A stretch of DNA of 17,232 nt from Flavobacterium psychrophilum. Its GTDB lineage: Bacteria; Bacteroidota; Bacteroidia; Flavobacteriales; Flavobacteriaceae. Positions 1-9,446 of this stretch are shown piece by piece; the stretch's first letter is position 1, and the number at the start of each line of letters is the position of its first letter. The position numbers were made by a program, and so were the translations under genes. The notes beneath the pieces were generated by a model. The model ran no database searches. It saw only the letters and a list, made by a program, of their open reading frames with translations, and was not told where the DNA came from. The stretch covers positions 1-17,232 of the forward strand of contig CAMBHH010000061.1 of assembly GCA_945866505.1 (NCBI GenBank), given 5' to 3'.

Positions 1-1
1 T

Positions 2-1231
2 ATTTCGGATACTTCGGGCGATTATTCGATTCCAGTGCAAGCAGGAACACATACTTTTACACCAGTATTCGAAAATCCGAGTTATTATATAGTTTCGCCA
101 TCAACAGTTACTGTAACTTTCCCAACCCAAACAAGCCCTAAAGTCGAAAATTTTTGCATTACGCCCAATGGTAATCATACTGATTTAGAAATTACTTTGT
201 TGCCTTTGCGACCTGCTGTTCCGGGTTTTGATACAAAATATAAAATAGTTTATAAAAACAAAGGAATTAGCATTCAATCGGGTACTGTTAATCTAACTTA
301 CAATGATGCTATTTTAGATTTGGTACTGGCTAATCCTGTTACAACAACCCAAATAGTTAATAATTTATCTTGGAATTTTACCAATCTAAAACCATTTGAA
401 ACCCGTGAAATTACTTTTACTATGAATGTGAATTCGCCACAAGAAACTCCCGCTGTTAATAATGGGGATATTTTAAACTTTACAACTACAATAACATCTG
501 CAGCAACAGACGAAAACCCAATAGACAATACTTTTACTTTTAATCAAACGGTGGTGGGTTCGTATGACCCGAATGATAAAACTTGTTTAGAAGGTTCTGT
601 AATTACGCCAGCACTGATTGGTCAATATCTGCATTATATGATTCGTTTTGAAAACAAAGGAACTTTCGCTGCCACGAATGTTGTAGTAAAAGATATGATC
701 GATTTATCCAAATTTGATATTTCGACTTTGCTTCCAACTAGTGCTAGTCATTCTTACGTTACCAAAATTTCGGATGGAAACAAAGTAGAATTTATCTTCG
801 AAAACATCAATCTTCCTTTTGACGATGCCAATAATGATGGGTATATTGCATTCAAAATAAAAACCTTGCCAACACTTGTAGTCAACGACAGCTTTACCAA
901 CGAAGCCAATATCTATTTCGATTATAATTTCCCGATTCTTACTAACAAAGCGACTTCTACATTTAAAACCCTAGGAACACAAGATTTTGATTTTGCGTGG
1001 TATTTTACTTTATATCCAAATCCCGCCAAATCAGTTTTGAATATTACTGCAAAAGAAACCATAAATGTAAAATCTATAAGTGTTTACAATACTTTAGGAC
1101 AATTGGTTTTAGTGGTCACCAATGCGGACAAAGTCTCAAAAATTGATGTTTCGAGTTTAACTTCAGGGAATTATTTTCTTCAAATAAAAACGGATAAGGG
1201 AACATCTAATACTCAATTTATTAAGGAATAA
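2..1231 (+). CDS. T9SS type A sorting domain protein, DUF7619-like repeat (5' partial)
   Basis: This is the C-terminal part of a large secreted or surface protein. The reading frame is open from the first complete codon of the window, so the real start lies upstream; the GTG at 35 is internal. The visible part contains beta-rich adhesin-like modules. One resembles the DUF7619/DUF11 type of conserved repeat: a DPNDKTC motif, then Y-I-RFENKGT-AATNVVVKD, and later FTNEA-IYFDYNFPI-TN. The last ~75 residues form a Por secretion-system tail (YPNPA, LGQLV, GNYFLQI), ending in KE. In Bacteroidetes such tails direct proteins through the outer membrane by the type IX system, and the tail is then removed. 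The ligand and exact role cannot be told. Transcription should end at the hairpin at 1255-1288. Confidence 0.88.
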   Translation: MSDTSGDYSIPVQAGTHTFTPVFENPSYYIVSPSTVTVTFPTQTSPKVENFCITPNGNHTDLEITLLPLRPAVPGFDTKYKIVYKNKGISIQSGTVNLTYNDAILDLVLANPVTTTQIVNNLSWNFTNLKPFETREITFTMNVNSPQETPAVNNGDILNFTTTITSAATDENPIDNTFTFNQTVVGSYDPNDKTCLEGSVITPALIGQYLHYMIRFENKGTFAATNVVVKDMIDLSKFDISTLLPTSASHSYVTKISDGNKVEFIFENINLPFDDANNDGYIAFKIKTLPTLVVNDSFTNEANIYFDYNFPILTNKATSTFKTLGTQDFDFAWYFTLYPNPAKSVLNITAKETINVKSISVYNTLGQLVLVVTNADKVSKIDVSSLTSGNYFLQIKTDKGTSNTQFIKE

Positions 1232-1254
1232 GTTATCCTCAATTACTTAAAGTA

Positions 1255-1288
1255 AAAATGCCAATCCAGATTTTAGGATTGGCATTTT
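1255..1288. terminator. Strong hairpin terminator between convergent genes
   Basis: A perfect 13-bp stem (AAAATGCCAATCC pairing with GGATTGGCATTTT) closes an 8-base loop. It lies 24 bp after the stop of the T9SS gene and 66 bp beyond the pheT stop on the other strand. T-rich flanks exist in both directions: TTTTG then CTTTAA on plus, and TTTTTACTTT on minus. It can therefore serve both genes. Confidence 0.85.
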
Positions 1289-1353
1289 GCTTTAATTCAA
1301 ATCAAAACTATGTCACTTAAATGGCCTTAAATGCCTTATATGTTTGAACAAAA

Positions 1354-3774
1354 TTACCTCAAGCTAGCACCCAATTCGCTTTCTAAATTCTTTTGAAGCT
1401 TGCTCATAATTTTGTCAATTTGAGCATCGGTCAAGGTTTTGGCATTGTCCTGAATGGTAAAACTTACTGCATACGATTTCTTGCCTTCGGGAAGATTTTT
1501 TCCTTGGTACACATCAAATAAATTAATGTCCTTTAGGAGTGATTTCTCAGTTTGTCTTGCAAGATTATAAATCGCGTCAAAAGAGACGCTGTCATCCAAC
1601 AGCAAAGACAAATCTCTGCGAACTTCAGGATATTTTGGAATTTCCGTGAATTTTATTTTATTGGAAAGTAATTTTAAAATCAAAGCCCAATTGAAATCGG
1701 CAAATAAGACTTCTTGCTTGATATCGAAATGTTTCAAAATCGATTTTTTCACTACACCATATTCAACCAAAATATCATTGCCAAATCCGATAGCAATTCC
1801 TTCTGAAAAAACATCAGAAGTTATAGGGAGATTTTGCGTTTTTTGAATTCCTAATCTCGAAAGAACCCCATTTACGTAGCCTTTGAATAAGAAGAAATCG
1901 GTTGGTTTTTGTGTATTTGTCCAACTTTCTTGATTTCGATTTCCGGTGATGAACATCGTTAAATGTTTGTGTTCTTCGTAACCGGATTCGAATTTGTGAT
2001 AGGTCTTTCCGAATTCAAAAAATTTTAAATCGGAATTTCTACGGTTGATGTTATACGATAAAGCTTCGAGGCCAGAGAATAATAAGGATTGACGCATTGC
2101 TGCTAAATCATTACTCAAAGGATTCAACATGATTACATTGTGTTCCTCTTTCAACATTTCCGACAATTGAACGTAAGAAGCTGTTGTTAATGAATTGGCC
2201 ATCATTTCATTGAAACCCTGTGAATTCAATTGAGTAGCAATTACATTCTGTACTTTATAATCTTCGGTTCTTGGCGCAATAGAAACAGTAGCGTTCAGTT
2301 TTTCGGAAAATTTAATATTATTGTATCCATAGACTCTGAGGATTTCTTCGATTACATCAATTTCTCTTTGTACATCAACACGGTACGAAGGAATTACTAA
2401 GCCTAAACCTGCATCGGAAACACTATTTATTTTTATTTCTAAGGATGCCAAAATGTTTTTAATGATTTCCTTTGGCAATTCTTGACCAATAATTTTCTTC
2501 ACATTATTGAAATTCAAAACGACAGGAAAATCAGCAATTTTCTTTGGATAAACATCAATAACATCTGAAGTGATTTCGCCACCTGCTACTTCTTGAATCA
2601 ACAAAGCCGCACGTTTTAAGGCATATTCGGTGATAGTTGGGTCAATTCCTCTTTCAAAACGGAAAGAAGCATCAGTGTTTAATTGGTGTCTTTTGGCACT
2701 CTTCCTGATGCTTACAGGATTGAAATAAGCACTTTCAAGGAAAATAGAAGTCGTTGTTTCAGAAACGCCTGAACTTTTTCCGCCAAAAACTCCAGCAATG
2801 CACAAAGGTCCTATTTCGTCGCAAATCATTAAATCTTCTTCGTGCAAACTTCTTTCTACATCATCAAGCGTTGTAAATTTAGTTCCCGAGGTCAGCGTTT
2901 TTACAATTATCTTCCCATTGATTTTTGAAGCGTCAAAAGCGTGAAGCGGCTGTCCTAATTCATGTAAAACGTAATTAGTAACATCGACAACATTATTTTT
3001 TGGATTGATTCCAATGGCTTTCAAACGGTTTTGCAACCAAACTGGTGAAGGTTTTATGGTAATTCCAGAAATTGTAACTCCGCAATATCTGGGAGCTAAT
3101 AATGGTTTTTCGACACTGACATCAATTTTCAGTGTTCTTTTGTCCACTCTAAAATTGCTTACTGATGGCGTAATGAATTTGACATTAACAACAGTTTGCG
3201 ATAATCCAGCTCGTAAATCACGTGCGGTTCCAAGGTGACTCATTGCGTCGGCGCGATTGGGTGTTAATCCAATTTCGAAGACTTCGTCACTTTCTATTTT
3301 GAAAACAGTCGCGGCTGGTGTTCCAGCTGCAATTGCATTATCAAGTATCATAATTCCATCGTGACTTTCTCCAAGACCCAATTCGTCTTCGGCACAAATC
3401 ATGCCGTGACTTTCTTGTCCGCGGATTTTTCCTTTTTTAATTTGGAATGCAACACCTTCTTTGTCGTATAATGTAGTTCCGATAGTGGCAACTGGTACTT
3501 TTTGACCAGCAGCAACATTAGTTGCCCCACAAACAATTTGAACCGGAACACCATCGCCCAAATCTACTGTAGTCACTTTCAGTCTGTCCGCATCAGGATG
3601 TGGAATACAAGTAAGAACATGACCTACAACAATTCCTTCTAAACCGCCTTTTACCGATTCATATTTATCGACCATTTCTACTTCAAGACCTAAATCGGTC
3701 AATAAAGCTGCGATTTCTTCGGACTTCCAATCTATTTTGATGAATTGTTTTAACCAGTTGTATGATATTTTCAT
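1354..3774 (-). CDS. pheT: Phenylalanine--tRNA ligase beta subunit
   Basis: This is the beta chain of the cytoplasmic (alpha-beta)2 phenylalanyl-tRNA synthetase, which charges tRNA-Phe; the catalytic alpha chain PheS is not in this window. The protein has 806 residues, normal for the Bacteroidetes form. Domains in order: an N-terminal segment; an EMAP/OB-type tRNA-binding domain at about 40-150 (HPDADRLKV, VCGA-NV); the LTPNRADAMSHLG-ARDLRA motif at about 170-190; B3/B4 domain at about 215-390, including DASFRFERGIDP near 368-379; B5 at about 410-480; a core synthetase-like fold; and a C-terminal ferredoxin-like anticodon-binding domain (FDX-ACB) from about residue 715 (YPEVRRDLSLL). The MKISYNWLKQFI start is the family start. 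The gene stands alone, with 250 bp to the upstream bestrophin gene. Confidence 0.97.
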   Translation of the reverse strand: MKISYNWLKQFIKIDWKSEEIAALLTDLGLEVEMVDKYESVKGGLEGIVVGHVLTCIPHPDADRLKVTTVDLGDGVPVQIVCGATNVAAGQKVPVATIGTTLYDKEGVAFQIKKGKIRGQESHGMICAEDELGLGESHDGIMILDNAIAAGTPAATVFKIESDEVFEIGLTPNRADAMSHLGTARDLRAGLSQTVVNVKFITPSVSNFRVDKRTLKIDVSVEKPLLAPRYCGVTISGITIKPSPVWLQNRLKAIGINPKNNVVDVTNYVLHELGQPLHAFDASKINGKIIVKTLTSGTKFTTLDDVERSLHEEDLMICDEIGPLCIAGVFGGKSSGVSETTTSIFLESAYFNPVSIRKSAKRHQLNTDASFRFERGIDPTITEYALKRAALLIQEVAGGEITSDVIDVYPKKIADFPVVLNFNNVKKIIGQELPKEIIKNILASLEIKINSVSDAGLGLVIPSYRVDVQREIDVIEEILRVYGYNNIKFSEKLNATVSIAPRTEDYKVQNVIATQLNSQGFNEMMANSLTTASYVQLSEMLKEEHNVIMLNPLSNDLAAMRQSLLFSGLEALSYNINRRNSDLKFFEFGKTYHKFESGYEEHKHLTMFITGNRNQESWTNTQKPTDFFLFKGYVNGVLSRLGIQKTQNLPITSDVFSEGIAIGFGNDILVEYGVVKKSILKHFDIKQEVLFADFNWALILKLLSNKIKFTEIPKYPEVRRDLSLLLDDSVSFDAIYNLARQTEKSLLKDINLFDVYQGKNLPEGKKSYAVSFTIQDNAKTLTDAQIDKIMSKLQKNLESELGASLR

Positions 3775-3809
3775 ATGAAGATACTATTTGTTTTTTAGCG
3801 GAATATGGT

Positions 3810-3853
3810 ATCGCCATTCGTTATTTCCATTTGTTATTTGGAATCATGGCGAT
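3810..3853 (-). other. Nested hairpin in the pheT leader
   Basis: An 8-bp perfect inverted repeat (ATCGCCAT at 3810-3817, ATGGCGAT at 3846-3853) encloses a second 5-bp stem, TTCCA and TGGAA with a 9-base spacer on the minus strand. It lies 36-79 bases upstream of the pheT start, within the probable leader transcript. It is not followed by a T tract on the minus strand, so it is not an obvious terminator. It could be a leader structure or a dispersed repeat; no function can be assigned. Confidence 0.4.
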
Positions 3854-3909
3854 TTGATTTGAGAATTTTAATGAGATTACTTCGTCATTTCGAACTTCAG
3901 TCTCGGGTG

Positions 3910-3944
3910 CAAATATAAGGATTGCAGTTTGGAGTAAGAAACAA
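3910..3944 (-). promoter_or_regulatory. Candidate Bacteroidetes promoter for pheT
   Basis: On the minus strand TATATTTG (3917-3910) matches the TAnnTTTG -7 element exactly and is followed by CACCC. The nearest upstream TTG (3944-3942) is 24 bases away, a little longer than the usual spacing. The implied start of transcription gives a pheT leader of about 130 bases. The -7 match is good; the -33 assignment is weak. Confidence 0.45.
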
Positions 3945-4024
3945 TTTATTTGGTTTTTTGAATAGAATTTGTGTATTCAAAATACGAATTTGTTTCATTT
4001 GAAACATATTCAGAGCAACAAAAA

Positions 4025-4888
4025 CTAAATCAATTCCTCAATATGTTTTTTGATGTTTTCGGCGATTTTTTTGGTTGGTAAATCGTTGTCGTCTGTTCCA
4101 AAAGGTTCTTCGATTTCTTCGGCAATTAATTCCAAACTTGCTAAAACATAGAAGATAAAAACGACCACAGGAATGACGAAATAGCCCAAAATAAAAACAT
4201 AGGCAAATGGTAATGTAAGTACATAAATAAAAATGAATTTCTTAATAAATGCACTGTAAGAGTAGGGAATAGGAGTGTTCTTGATTCGTTCGCAAGCGCC
4301 GCAAATATCTGTAAAGGATTGTAGTTCGTTATTTAAAATAATGAGCTGGTCACCAGTAATTTTATTTGAAACATACAAATCATTAACTTTTTGAAATAGT
4401 ATTTTAGCTACTTGGTTAGGTCTGTGTTTGTGATGGTCGATCTCTAAATCTACATCATCAAACAATTGTTTTGCCGTATCGCTATCGCTTAAATGTTTCT
4501 GCAAGATGGAGGCATAACCCGGAATCATTTTCCTGAAAAAGAAACGATCACTTTCCTCTTTTAAAATCACTGCTAACTTTAGGGCTAAATTCCGGCTACT
4601 GTTGACCAATCCACCCCATAGTCTTCGTCCTTCCCACCAGCGATCATAAGCCGTATTAGTTCGGTAAGCCAATAACAGTGAAATCACGAAACCCAACAAA
4701 CTATGCATAACAGAGATGTTTTTCACGTGACTGTCTTCCGGTAAATCCCAATATTCTATTTCTAAATAGCCAATAATTCCAGAATAGGCGCCAATAATAA
4801 TCATCATTGGAATTAACTTTTGAAAAGTATCTGCTTTACTTGCACTAAAAATAAAGCTAATCCATTCTTTTGGGTTGTAGGAAGTCAT
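4025..4888 (-). CDS. Bestrophin-like ion channel family protein
   Basis: This is a 287-residue integral membrane protein of the bestrophin/UPF0187 family. Characterised bacterial members form pentameric ion channels in the inner membrane. Family marks visible here are the AYRTNTAYDRWWEGR block at 74-88 followed by WGGLVNSSRNLA, PIPYSYS near 206-212, and the C-terminal acidic EEIEEPFGTDDNDLP at about 257-271. Hydrophobic segments lie near 24-43, 58-74 and 215-255, as in the family. The length is normal. It begins only 27 bp after the stop of the TolC-type gene on the same strand, so it is probably the last gene of the efflux operon. Which ion it conducts, and whether that relates to efflux, cannot be told. 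Confidence 0.92.
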   Translation of the reverse strand: MTSYNPKEWISFIFSASKADTFQKLIPMMIIIGAYSGIIGYLEIEYWDLPEDSHVKNISVMHSLLGFVISLLLAYRTNTAYDRWWEGRRLWGGLVNSSRNLALKLAVILKEESDRFFFRKMIPGYASILQKHLSDSDTAKQLFDDVDLEIDHHKHRPNQVAKILFQKVNDLYVSNKITGDQLIILNNELQSFTDICGACERIKNTPIPYSYSAFIKKFIFIYVLTLPFAYVFILGYFVIPVVVFIFYVLASLELIAEEIEEPFGTDDNDLPTKKIAENIKKHIEELI

Positions 4889-4915
4889 TGAGTATTTTTT
4901 TTGAACAAAAATAAA

Positions 4916-6247
4916 CTAAAAACTCAAATTTCCAGCCAATTCTTTTAAGGCGATTTCAGAGAGTTTGGCTTGGAATTGGGCATTGCTGTAACGCACTTTT
5001 GCATTAATGTAATTTAGTTGAGCCGCTCTAAATTCTAGGGTAGTAATGGTTCCAATTCGAAATTTGTCAACTGTGATGCTAAGATTTTGTTTAGCTATAG
5101 CTTCGTTAACTTCTTCTAAATCTATTAGCTCCAAGTTGGTTAAATAAGTTTGAAAAGCTATTGATAATTCTGAATTTAATAGCAGGCTTTGTTGTTCGAT
5201 AGCAATTCTTGAATTCTCAATTTGAATTTTGGCTATTTTCTCGCTACGATTTTGGGTAAACCCATCAAAAACATTCAAAGAAGCTCGAAACCCATAATTC
5301 AGTCCACGAGCCGAAGATTCCGAGGTAAAACCCAAACTAGATTGGCTTTCGAAAAAATTATAACCTGAGGTCAAATTTAAAGTGGGAAAACGTTCGCCTT
5401 TAATTTGTTTCAATTGCAATTCGGAAACTCTTTTATTGATGATTTCGGATTCCAATTGTGGATTTTGTTTTTCGGCCAAAGCTATTAATTCAGCAAGTAC
5501 TAATTTATCGTCTACTGCAACTTCGTCAACGACTTTAAAATCGAGTTTGGGATCTCTTGCTAAAATTTGGTTTAAGGCAATTTTTCGGTTGGCGTAGGAT
5601 TCTTTTTGACGCAAAAGCGCTACTTTGTCAGTATTTAGATCTACTTGGGCATTCAAAACTTCTAATTTGGACGCTTTACCAATAGTAAACCGATTTTGTG
5701 CCAAATTTAATCGTTGTGTCGAAATAACGATAGTCGTGTCCAATGCCGCCAGTTGTTGCTGTTGCTGAACCAAATCAAAATAAACGGCATTCACAGCACT
5801 AATTTTTAATATTATAGTTCGTTTTAATTGGGCTTCACCTAATTTTTGCAATTCTTTTAACTGTTCTAATTTGGCAAACATTTTGAAACCGTCAAAAACC
5901 GTCCAATCCAGTCCAACGCCATAATTCAAGGAATTATTTTTGGCATTGTCTAATGCGTTAACTGTTCCGTCTTGTCGGGTCTGCGAACTGTTTTGAATGC
6001 TGTTTGCATCTACCAAGGTTGCCGTAATTTTGGGTAACATTCCAGCATTTCCAGCAGCTACATTGGTTTTGTCGATGTCCAGATTATTAGACGCCATTTT
6101 TATTTCAAAATTGTTTTCCAATGCTATTTTCATGGCGTTTTCTATAGTCAAAACTTCTTGAGCCTCCATTTTTACAAGGCAAAGGAAGAAAAATAGTAAA
6201 CTGCGGAATAGAATTTTAGTATTCATATTATGTTTTTCTTTTGCCAT
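4916..6247 (-). CDS. TolC-family outer-membrane efflux protein
   Basis: This is the outer-membrane channel of a tripartite RND efflux pump. It is expected to trimerise into a beta-barrel with a long periplasmic alpha-helical tunnel. A signal peptide is visible: the charged start MNTKILFR, a hydrophobic core LLFFFLCLV, and probable cleavage after MEAQ near residue 30. The mature part has the two-fold repeated coiled-coil architecture of outer-membrane efflux proteins (a helical region near 130-230, repeated near 330-440, with an RFTIGKASKLEVLNAQ / KFRIGTITTLEFRAAQ pair at equivalent positions in the repeats). The first ATG gives 443 residues. A second ATG at 6226 (residue 8) starts directly at the signal peptide and may be the true start. 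It follows the RND gene by 40 bp. Confidence 0.93.
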   Translation of the reverse strand: MAKEKHNMNTKILFRSLLFFFLCLVKMEAQEVLTIENAMKIALENNFEIKMASNNLDIDKTNVAAGNAGMLPKITATLVDANSIQNSSQTRQDGTVNALDNAKNNSLNYGVGLDWTVFDGFKMFAKLEQLKELQKLGEAQLKRTIILKISAVNAVYFDLVQQQQQLAALDTTIVISTQRLNLAQNRFTIGKASKLEVLNAQVDLNTDKVALLRQKESYANRKIALNQILARDPKLDFKVVDEVAVDDKLVLAELIALAEKQNPQLESEIINKRVSELQLKQIKGERFPTLNLTSGYNFFESQSSLGFTSESSARGLNYGFRASLNVFDGFTQNRSEKIAKIQIENSRIAIEQQSLLLNSELSIAFQTYLTNLELIDLEEVNEAIAKQNLSITVDKFRIGTITTLEFRAAQLNYINAKVRYSNAQFQAKLSEIALKELAGNLSF

Positions 6248-6287
6248 GAATTCATCAATTACTTAGTTTTAAATTCTTGGCTTCTAA

Positions 6288-9200
6288 TTATTTACTTTCT
6301 TTTTCGTACTCCTCGATATGATCAAATTCGGGATAATGTTTTCTGGCTTTTGACCACATTAAATACAAAGCAGGAATAACAAACAGAGTTAAAACTAAGG
6401 AGAAAATTGTGCCTCCAACAATCACTACACCCATTCCAATTCTACTTTTAGAAGCAGCTCCAATCGATAATGCAATGGGTAAAGCTCCTAGTGTAATAGC
6501 TAGACTGGTCATCAAAATAGGTCTAAGTCTCGCTTCAGATGCTTCTAATATCGCTTCTAATTTTGGTTTTCCCTGTTCCCGCAACTGGTTGGCAAATTCC
6601 ACAATTAGGATTCCGTTTTTGGTTACTAAACCAATAAGCATGATAGTTCCAATTTGGCTGAAAATATTCCAAGTTTGGTCAAAGAGCCAAAGTGAAAATA
6701 AGGCTCCTGCGACCGCCATTGGCACCGTTAAAATAATAATGAAAGGATCAATGAAACTTTCAAATTGTGCTGCCAAAATCAAAAATATCAACAACAAAGC
6801 CAGTCCAAAAGCAAACGAAGTATTCGAACTGCTTTCCACAAAATCACGAGATTCCCCTCCCAAATCGGTAGTGAACGTATCATCCAGAACTTTGGCTTTT
6901 ATTTCATTCATTGCATCAATTCCATCGCTAATACTTTTTCCCGAAGCAAGCCCGGCAGAAACTGTAGCTGACATATATCTATTGTTGTGGTACAATTGGG
7001 GTGGATTACTTTTTTCTTCAATATTTACAACATTGTCCATTTGAATCAATTCGCCTTTATTGTTTTTGACAAACATTGAAGTTAAATCCAAGGGTTTTGA
7101 ACGGTCTTTTTGGTCGAATTGCCCAATTACCTGGTATTGTTTTCCATTTTTGATAAAATAACCAAAACGCTGTCCGCTTAACGAAAGTTGCAAAGTTTGG
7201 GCAATATCCAGAACCGAAATTCCCAAACTTTCTGCTTTTTCACGATCGATGCTGATGTTAATTTCGGGTTTGTTGAATTTTAGATTAACATCAGTAATGG
7301 AAAAAGTCTCATTTTTTGCTGCTTCATCCATAAATAGTGGAATTTTTTCCTGTAATTTTTCAAAATTTGGTGCCTGAATAATATACTGAATTGGCAAACC
7401 ACCACGGCGACTTACCGAAATAGTTGGTTGTTGGGTTACTGATGTTTTGGCATCGGGATATTTTTTTGTCAATTTGGTTAATTGATCTGCAATTTCTGCT
7501 TGGGATCTTTTTCTATCACTTGGGTTTTTTAGAGAAATTCGAATAAACCCGGTATTAGCTGCTCCTGAACCGCTAAATCCTGGTGAGGTAATAACCAAAC
7601 TTACTTGTTTTTCAGGAATAGAATCATCTACCAACTTCGATATTTCTTGCATAAATCGATCGGTGTAAGCATAAGAAGAACCCTCGGGAGTTGCCATTCG
7701 CATTACAAATCCACTTCGGTCGTCTAATGGTGCTGTTTCTTTTTGAATTAGGTTAAAAAATAAATAGATTAATCCGAAACACGCAATAATAATGGGAAAG
7801 CTCATCCATTTTCTTTTCATGAAACGCTCCAAAGAATTAGCATAAGTAGTATTTAATTTTTGGAAAAATGGTTCTGTTTTGATATAAAATTTAGATTTTG
7901 TTTGTTCTCCACCTTTCATTAAATACGCATTCAACATTGGTGTCAAAGTCAAGGAAACAAAGGCAGAAACCAAAACTGCAGCTCCAATGACGACACCAAA
8001 TTCCCTAAATAGTCGTCCGACAAATCCTTCCAGAAATATGACCGGTAGAAACACAGCAGCCAAGGTAATTGATATGGAAACCACGGCAAAAAATATTTCA
8101 TTAGAACCTTTAATAGCAGCTTCAATGGGAGTCATTCCTTCTTCCACCTTTTTGAAAATATTCTCGGTAACCACGATTCCATCGTCGACGACTAATCCAG
8201 TTGCCAAAACAATTGCTAATAAAGTTAATACATTTATAGAAAACCCGAAAAGCCACATAATGAAGAAAGTCGCAATCAATGAAACAGGAATGTCAATTAA
8301 AGGCCGGAACGCAATTGCCCAATCCCTAAAGAATAAATAGATGATTAAAATTACTAGAATTAGAGAAATCCCTAATGTTTCCGCTACTTCAATTACTGAT
8401 TTTTTTACAAAAACAGTATTGTCAATGGCGATGTTAAGTTTAATATCTTTTGGTAAATCTTTCTTTAATTTATCAAATTCTTTATAAAACGCTTTGGAAA
8501 TGTCAATATAATTGGCTCCCGGAAGTGGCACAATAGCAACACCAATGAGCGGCGTTCCTGATTGCGTCATTTGGGTTTCTATATTTTCAGCATCAAGATT
8601 TGCACGACCGATGTCGCTTAATCTTACAATTTTTTCGCCATCAGTACGTATAATTATATTGTTGAATTCTTCGGGAGAAGATAAATTTCCGACTGTTTTG
8701 ACTGTTAATTCCGTATTATTTCCTGTTATTTTTCCAGAAGGTAATTCTACGTTTTGTTTGTTTAGTGCTGCTCTAACTTCAGAAACAGTGCAACCATAAG
8801 AAGCTAGTTTTACGGGATCAATCCACAAACGCATTGCATATCTTTTTTCTCCCCAAATTTGAATTCCGCTCACTCCCGGAATTGTTTCTAAATGTTGGCT
8901 AATCACATTTTCGGCGTAATCACTTAATTCCAAAGCCGTACGATTGTCACTTTGCACGGTCATTGAAATTATGGCTTCACTATTGGCATCAGCCTTTGAA
9001 ACAGTGGGCTGTGAATCAATATCTTGGGGTAAATCTCTAATCGCCTGAGATACTTTGTCGCGAACATCATTTGCAGCAGTTTCTAAATCTTTGTCTAAAT
9101 TAAATTCAATTGTAATAGAACTGCTTCCCTGATTGCTTGAGGATGTGATATTCTTGATTCCATCTATAGAATTAACTGCTTTTTCAAGAGGTTCTGTAAT

Positions 9201-9386
9201 TTGCGATTCAATAATATCAGCATTTGCACCGGTATAATTGGTTCGAATCGATATTTGTGCTGGATCTATTGAAGGAAATTCACGTACACCTAAAAATGTA
9301 TAACCAATAATTCCAAACAAGATGATGGTCAAGTTCATAACTATCGTTAACACTGGTCTTCTTATGCTTAATGTGGATAAACTCAT
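6288..9386 (-). CDS. RND efflux transporter permease (HAE1/AcrB-like)
   Basis: This is the inner-membrane, proton-driven pump subunit of the tripartite system, 1032 residues, standard for hydrophobe/amphiphile efflux RND proteins. TM1 is at about 12-32, followed by a porter domain with REFPSIDPAQISI. TM2-6 lie at about 335-480 and contain the essential aspartate pair D401-D402 in GLVVDDGIVV (TM4). A second porter/docking half follows, then TM8-12 from about 858, with the conserved lysine K923 in GLVTKNGILIVEFANQ. With the D-D pair and K present it should be an active transporter. The sequence style is of the MdtB/MexF-like drug group rather than heavy-metal CusA. The substrate cannot be read from the sequence. 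It is 60 bp downstream of the adaptor gene and 40 bp upstream of the TolC-type gene. Confidence 0.96.
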   Translation of the reverse strand: MSLSTLSIRRPVLTIVMNLTIILFGIIGYTFLGVREFPSIDPAQISIRTNYTGANADIIESQITEPLEKAVNSIDGIKNITSSSNQGSSSITIEFNLDKDLETAANDVRDKVSQAIRDLPQDIDSQPTVSKADANSEAIISMTVQSDNRTALELSDYAENVISQHLETIPGVSGIQIWGEKRYAMRLWIDPVKLASYGCTVSEVRAALNKQNVELPSGKITGNNTELTVKTVGNLSSPEEFNNIIIRTDGEKIVRLSDIGRANLDAENIETQMTQSGTPLIGVAIVPLPGANYIDISKAFYKEFDKLKKDLPKDIKLNIAIDNTVFVKKSVIEVAETLGISLILVILIIYLFFRDWAIAFRPLIDIPVSLIATFFIMWLFGFSINVLTLLAIVLATGLVVDDGIVVTENIFKKVEEGMTPIEAAIKGSNEIFFAVVSISITLAAVFLPVIFLEGFVGRLFREFGVVIGAAVLVSAFVSLTLTPMLNAYLMKGGEQTKSKFYIKTEPFFQKLNTTYANSLERFMKRKWMSFPIIIACFGLIYLFFNLIQKETAPLDDRSGFVMRMATPEGSSYAYTDRFMQEISKLVDDSIPEKQVSLVITSPGFSGSGAANTGFIRISLKNPSDRKRSQAEIADQLTKLTKKYPDAKTSVTQQPTISVSRRGGLPIQYIIQAPNFEKLQEKIPLFMDEAAKNETFSITDVNLKFNKPEINISIDREKAESLGISVLDIAQTLQLSLSGQRFGYFIKNGKQYQVIGQFDQKDRSKPLDLTSMFVKNNKGELIQMDNVVNIEEKSNPPQLYHNNRYMSATVSAGLASGKSISDGIDAMNEIKAKVLDDTFTTDLGGESRDFVESSSNTSFAFGLALLLIFLILAAQFESFIDPFIIILTVPMAVAGALFSLWLFDQTWNIFSQIGTIMLIGLVTKNGILIVEFANQLREQGKPKLEAILEASEARLRPILMTSLAITLGALPIALSIGAASKSRIGMGVVIVGGTIFSLVLTLFVIPALYLMWSKARKHYPEFDHIEEYEKESK

Positions 9387-9446
9387 TTTTTGATTTAGGA
9401 TTTAATAATCGAGATTTAGGATTTTCTGTTCAATTAAATCTGCTAT

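Noticed and set aside
6409..7044. Plus-strand 211-residue open frame
   Set aside because: It is antisense to the RND permease, whose frame is strongly supported by family motifs. Composition is that of a mirrored coding frame and no family is recognised.
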